The notes under the pieces: model-generated
What the model saw: the letters and a program-made list of their open reading frames with translations, nothing else
Database searches by the model: none
What the model was told of the DNA's origin: nothing
Position numbers and translations under genes: made by a program
DNA from: Oscillospiraceae bacterium
GTDB taxonomy: Bacteria > Bacillota_A > Clostridia > Oscillospirales > Oscillospiraceae
NCBI GenBank assembly: GCA_017540945.1
Contig: JAFYAB010000054.1
Coordinates: forward strand, 1-7,816
DNA: 7,816 nucleotides
Direction of reading: 5' to 3'
Shown here: one piece after another, positions 6,501 to 7,816 of the stretch
Position numbering within the stretch: the first letter of the stretch is position 1
How the letters are laid out: each line of letters opens with the position of its first letter

Positions 6501-7816
6501 GCAGCAAATCCCTGTTCGTGGTGCCCAACCACCTGACAGATCAGTGGGCAACGGAGTTCCTGCGCCTCTATCCCTCGGCAAATATCCTGGTCACGACCAA
6601 ACGCGACTTTGAGCCGCACAACCGCAAGAAATTTTGTGCCCGCATCGCCACCGGAGATTATGACGCCGTGATCATCGGACACAGTCAGTTCGAGCGCATT
6701 CCCATCAGCTCCGAGCGGCAAATCCGGCTCCTGCAGGAGCAGATCGAGGACATTACCACCGGTATCGAGGAAATGCAGGACAATGACGGCCCCAGCTATT
6801 CCATCAAACAAATGGAAAAGACCAAGCGTTCCTTGGAAGCCCGTCTGAAAAAGCTCCAGGGCGAGGGCCGGAAGGACGATGTGGTCACCTTCGAGCAGTT
6901 AGGCGTTGACCGTCTGTTCGTGGACGAATCGGACAACTATAAAAACCTGTTCCTTTATACCAAAATGCGGAACGTGGCAGGCCTTTCCACCACCGACGCA
7001 CAAAAGTCCTCGGATATGTTTGCCAAGTGCCGCTATATGGACGAGCTTACCGGAGGCCGCGGCATCATCTTCGCCACCGGCACCCCGGTCAGTAATTCGA
7101 TGACAGAGCTCTACACGATCCAGCGGTATCTCCAATATGACCGGCTTCAGGAGCTGGGTATGGGGCATTTCGACTGCTGGGCCTCCCGATTCGGCGAAAC
7201 CACAACAGCGCTGGAGCTGGCCCCGGAGGGCACCGGATACCGAGCTCGGACACGCTTCGCCAAGTTCTTCAACCTCCCGGAGCTGATGAATCTCTTTAAG
7301 GAGGTTGCGGACATCAAGACCGCCGATCAGCTGGACCTTCCCACACCGGAGGTGGAGTATCACACATACGCCTCCAAGCCTACCGAAATCCAGCAGGCAA
7401 TGGTCAAAACCCTTTCGGAACGAGCCTCCAAGGTCCATTCCGGCGCAGTCGATCCCAAGGAGGATAATATGCTGAAGATCACCTCGGACGGGCGCAAGCT
7501 CGGCCTGGATCAGCGGATCATCGACCCCATGCTGCCTGACGACGTAGGCACAAAGGTCAATCAATGCGTCGCCAACATCCTGCAATTCTGGCGTGAGGGC
7601 GAAGATCAGAAACTGACGCAGCTGGTCTTTTGCGATATTTCCACCCCCTCCGCCCGAAGCAAGACCGCTCGGGTGGCGGCGAAATCTCCCAGCACCATTC
7701 TGGACAACCCGGAGATCCGGGCGCTGGAGGACGCCGTTCCTCTGGAGGAAGTATCCGATTCCAGGTTTACGATCTACGAGGATATTCGCCGGAAGCTCAT
7801 TGAGGGCGGGATGCCC
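2..7816 (+). CDS. Giant ICE-type ArdC-like / MutS-I-like / N6-adenine methylase / SNF2 helicase protein, partial at both ends
   Basis: One uninterrupted frame of 2605 codons fills the window; both its start and its stop lie outside. The architecture matches the very large LtrC-like methylase-helicase proteins of Clostridia conjugative elements. In order: ArdC-like region (1-195), disordered linker (196-340), repeated helical modules, MutS domain I-like segment (705-800), beta-rich modules (996-1279), adenine methyltransferase (1357-1620), connector (1716-2110) and SF2 helicase (2117 to the end). Methylase motif I is EPSMGIGNFFG (1460-1470) and motif IV is NVPFG (1523-1527). Helicase motifs are Walker A GAGKT (2147-2151), motif II DESD (2308-2311) and motif III ATGTP (2358-2362). 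Motifs V and VI are not in the window. No signal peptide or membrane segment is visible, so it is probably cytoplasmic. A role in modifying or remodelling element DNA during transfer, possibly antirestriction as for phage P1 DarB, is inferred. The domain calls are firmer than the biological role. Confidence 0.93.
599..606 (+). promoter_or_regulatory. Shine-Dalgarno sequence for nested tnpV
   Basis: GAAAGGAG lies eight bases before the ATG at 615. This is close to an ideal ribosome binding site for a Gram-positive host. It sits inside the coding region of the giant gene, where no such signal is needed, so it independently supports translation of tnpV and fixes its start. Confidence 0.82.
615..962 (+). 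CDS. tnpV: TnpV family transposon-encoded protein, nested in another frame of the giant gene
   Basis: A complete 115-residue protein, the usual TnpV size, named after the tnpV gene of Tn4451-type clostridial transposons. Family hallmarks are GDYLIPNL (9-16), GKYGRMRKKYL (26-36), ENRPLL (38-43), LYPHLLEIE (53-61), MKWVGLMN (91-98) and the helical tail AEEIILKEL (104-112). The ATG at 615 is chosen because the family begins here and a strong Shine-Dalgarno sequence precedes it by eight bases. The same frame is open upstream to an ATG at 18, but that stretch is only the shadow of the giant gene. The frame is +1 relative to the giant CDS, which reads through the whole of tnpV as a low-complexity linker. 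Third codon positions here are mostly G or C, as expected of a real gene. The protein is small and mainly helical. A DNA-binding or accessory role in the element is only suspected. It must be translated by internal initiation, since the enclosing frame does not stop. Confidence 0.87.
   Translation: MSLTYQQNGDYLIPNLAVQETSQPIGKYGRMRKKYLQENRPLLWNQLILSEGLYPHLLEIEQTANERLERMLPEMAAKAGVTERLKAEDPMKWVGLMNTVKAQAEEIILKELIFA
1001..1015 (+). other. Candidate sliding-clamp binding peptide QISLF
   Basis: Residues 334-338 read QISLF, within EQISLFPSEEEQ at the end of the disordered linker. The consensus bacterial beta-clamp binding pentapeptide is QL(S/D)LF, so this differs only by Leu to Ile at position 2. 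An exposed position between a disordered segment and an acidic stretch is typical of such motifs. Function is inferred from the motif alone. Confidence 0.45.
1112..1390 (+). repeat. Helical module, copy 1 of 3 in the giant protein
   Basis: Residues 371-463. The copy has LAEYLSREFH (398-407), then a beta-rich centre (KYTAWYAEDGIHI), then IIPWEAAATRVQEL. The order Leu-x-x-Glu-Phe, beta hairpin, hydrophobic-Pro/Ser-Trp and a helix with Val/Arg is shared with the modules at 1832-2077 and 2570-2818. This copy is the most divergent in its helix. Confidence 0.6.
1832..2077 (+). repeat. Helical module, copy 2 of 3 in the giant protein
   Basis: Residues 611-692. It contains EKADFLKHEFG, a glycine-rich turn (GTGGCSHALSGAGGS), KGIRYRKEN and LSWSKVSKRIEDLIAKDRFL. 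It aligns with copy 3 across LSWSKVSKRIEDLI against LPWPNVQRRIAQLI. The preceding segment, FITEDEVDANLARHGSG, is a conserved lead-in for this family of element proteins. Confidence 0.65.
2114..2400 (+). other. MutS domain I-like segment of the giant protein
   Basis: Residues about 705-800. The order AEYEDLKDAFPDSIVLVQ, then GDFYETYGEDARRAA (729-743), then LTTR-like TTRLIPAVGRV, then LCGIPSH (763-769) and VEKLREHWDIVIS follows the N-terminal mismatch-recognition domain of MutS, where the usual forms are MGDFYE.F.DDA and P(M)CGVPYH. The Phe-X-Glu pair that contacts the mismatched base in MutS is present as F731-Y-E733. The other MutS domains (clamp, ATPase) are absent, so this is a borrowed DNA-binding module and not a repair protein. 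Confidence 0.72.
2450..2539 (+). other. Proline-rich interdomain linker
   Basis: Residues about 817-846, between the MutS-like segment and module copy 3, are rich in Pro, Glu, Ser and Thr (TPVSEEPPATPVQPSTPGEP). It is probably flexible. Similar Pro-rich spacers occur at residues 1280-1300 (PQPAAAAQETPTDTPP) and 1330-1342 (TTPPDPPIQTPPE), bracketing the methylase from the beta-rich modules. Confidence 0.65.
2570..2818 (+). repeat. Helical module, copy 3 of 3 in the giant protein
   Basis: Residues 857-939. It contains SKRAVVRYMQEHGRERGTA, WLSREFG (884-890) and LPWPNVQRRIAQLI, ending in FYTQEEYDNLDD. The distance from the Phe of LSREF to the Trp of the PW motif is 23 residues, against 41 in copy 1 and 38 in copy 2, so the central hairpin is shortened. 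Confidence 0.65.
2987..3838 (+). repeat. Four short beta-rich modules in tandem in the giant protein
   Basis: Residues 996-1279. Four units of about 55-60 residues share one plan: a beta-strand opening with VGD or a similar turn, more strands, and a closing helix after an Arg/Phe/Tyr-rich point. They are 996-1053 (VHVGDAV to RGYFEQYLDEH), 1088-1142 (THFTVDGRDYLI to DRIETVRKLIEES), 1154-1215 (YRLGQILEARF to RGRFDGFLEAGRI) and 1226-1279 (VDVGDTVYLEDG to AESYESFQRLMELY). Sequence identity between units is low and the second is the least certain. They could be small DNA- or protein-binding barrels; no function is claimed. Confidence 0.5.
4070..4858 (+). other. N6-adenine DNA methyltransferase domain of the giant protein
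   Basis: Residues about 1357-1620. A lead-in KFRANMEAIHTL and the family signature SRYVGWGGLADAF are followed by NAHYTSP (about 1437-1443), SAM-binding motif I EPSMGIGNFFG (1460-1470), an acidic motif II YGVELD and catalytic motif IV GNVPFGNY (1522-1529). After that come FIHNYFF-like NYFFAKALDQVRPGGIVAFVTS and LGAIRLPNNAF. This is the gamma-like order of N6-adenine methylases. Motif IV is N-V-P-F where typical enzymes have N-P-P-Y/F; the Asn, second Pro and Phe are kept, so activity is plausible. No separate target-recognition domain is obvious. Confidence 0.85.
5147..6340 (+). other. Family-specific connector between methylase and helicase
   Basis: Residues about 1716-2113. It begins with SYTIVNGEIYYRENSIM and a helical, partly coiled-coil-like stretch (MQELIDLQMDEY, KQAELNDLYDNFTARYG), followed by NDRANRLAF and KADFFTKRTI. 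The second half has DEYLSGNVRRKLR (1915-1927) and VRLGSTWI (1961-1968), both characteristic of conjugative-element methylase-helicase proteins, then ETFKTPYYMRRRIKINY. No catalytic motif is visible. It probably positions the methylase against the helicase core. Confidence 0.6.
6347..7816 (+). other. SF2 (SNF2-like) helicase/translocase domain, truncated by the window end
   Basis: Residues about 2117-2605. Motifs in order: Q-like LREHQLNAV (2123-2131), Walker A HEVGAGKTFEM (2144-2154), Ia FVVPNHLTDQW (from 2172), motif II VDESDNYKNL (2307-2316), motif III FATGTPVSNS (2357-2366), and motif IV LVFCDISTP (2541-2549) opening the second RecA lobe. Motif III TGTP and the Ia form are SNF2-like. Motif II is DESD, not DEAH. 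An insertion with coiled-coil character separates Ia from II. Motifs V and VI, with the arginine finger, would lie past base 7816. Confidence 0.9.
6716..6859 (+). other. Coiled-coil insertion within the helicase first lobe
   Basis: Residues 2239-2286. Two charged amphipathic helices (RQIRLLQEQIEDITTGIEEM and QMEKTKRSLEARLKKLQ) are broken by DNDGPSY, forming a probable helical hairpin just before motif II. It is the sort of lever that can contact DNA or a partner in SNF2-like translocases. Confidence 0.6.

Noticed and set aside
4595..6811. Long minus-strand open frame of 738 codons
   Set aside because: It is exactly codon-aligned with the giant plus-strand frame, so it only reflects absence of TTA, CTA and TCA codons there. 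Its protein shows no family motif, and the plus strand carries clear catalytic motifs.
6899..7585. Minus-strand open frame of 228 codons
   Set aside because: Codon-aligned antisense of the helicase core, which holds motifs II and III on the plus strand.
1..7816. tRNA, rRNA, CRISPR array, insertion sequence ends, attachment site, promoter or terminator
   Set aside because: Every base from 2 onward is coding in one frame, and no cloverleaf, regularly spaced DNA repeat, inverted terminal repeat or hairpin with T-run was noticed.

Overview
The window is almost entirely one gene. A single plus-strand reading frame runs from base 2 to base 7816 without a stop: 2605 codons, open at both ends. It encodes the bulk of a giant multidomain protein of the LtrC / SNF2-helicase / N6-adenine-methylase type. 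Such proteins are carried by integrative and conjugative elements (Tn1549/CD1107-like) of gut Clostridia. No start codon or stop codon for it lies in the window. High GC, GC-rich third codon positions, strong AGGAG-type ribosome binding and a TnpV protein all suggest a Clostridia host (Oscillospiraceae/Lachnospiraceae-like). The exact taxon cannot be read from the sequence.

Layout of the giant protein, in window residues: 1-195, ArdC-like N-terminal region; about 196-340, a low-complexity Arg/Gly/Pro/Glu linker ending in a QISLF peptide; 371-463, 611-692 and 857-939, three divergent copies of one helical module; about 705-800, between copies 2 and 3, a domain like MutS domain I with GDFYE and LCGIPSH; 996-1279, four short beta-rich modules; about 1357-1620, an N6-adenine methyltransferase (EPSMGIGNFFG, NVPFG); about 1716-2110, a family-specific connector; about 2117-2605, a superfamily 2 (SNF2-like) helicase with motifs I, Ia, II, III and the start of motif IV. 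The rest of the second RecA lobe lies beyond the window.

A second gene, tnpV, sits inside the first on the same strand at 615-962, shifted by one base. It encodes a complete 115-residue TnpV-family protein with a very good Shine-Dalgarno sequence eight bases before its ATG. The giant protein reads the same DNA as its low-complexity linker. This nested, overprinted pair is the most notable thing in the window.

By analogy with ArdC and the phage P1 DarB methylase-helicase, the giant protein may protect or process incoming element DNA during conjugative transfer, but this is inference. No RNA gene, insertion sequence, CRISPR array, attachment site, origin, promoter or terminator was recognised.
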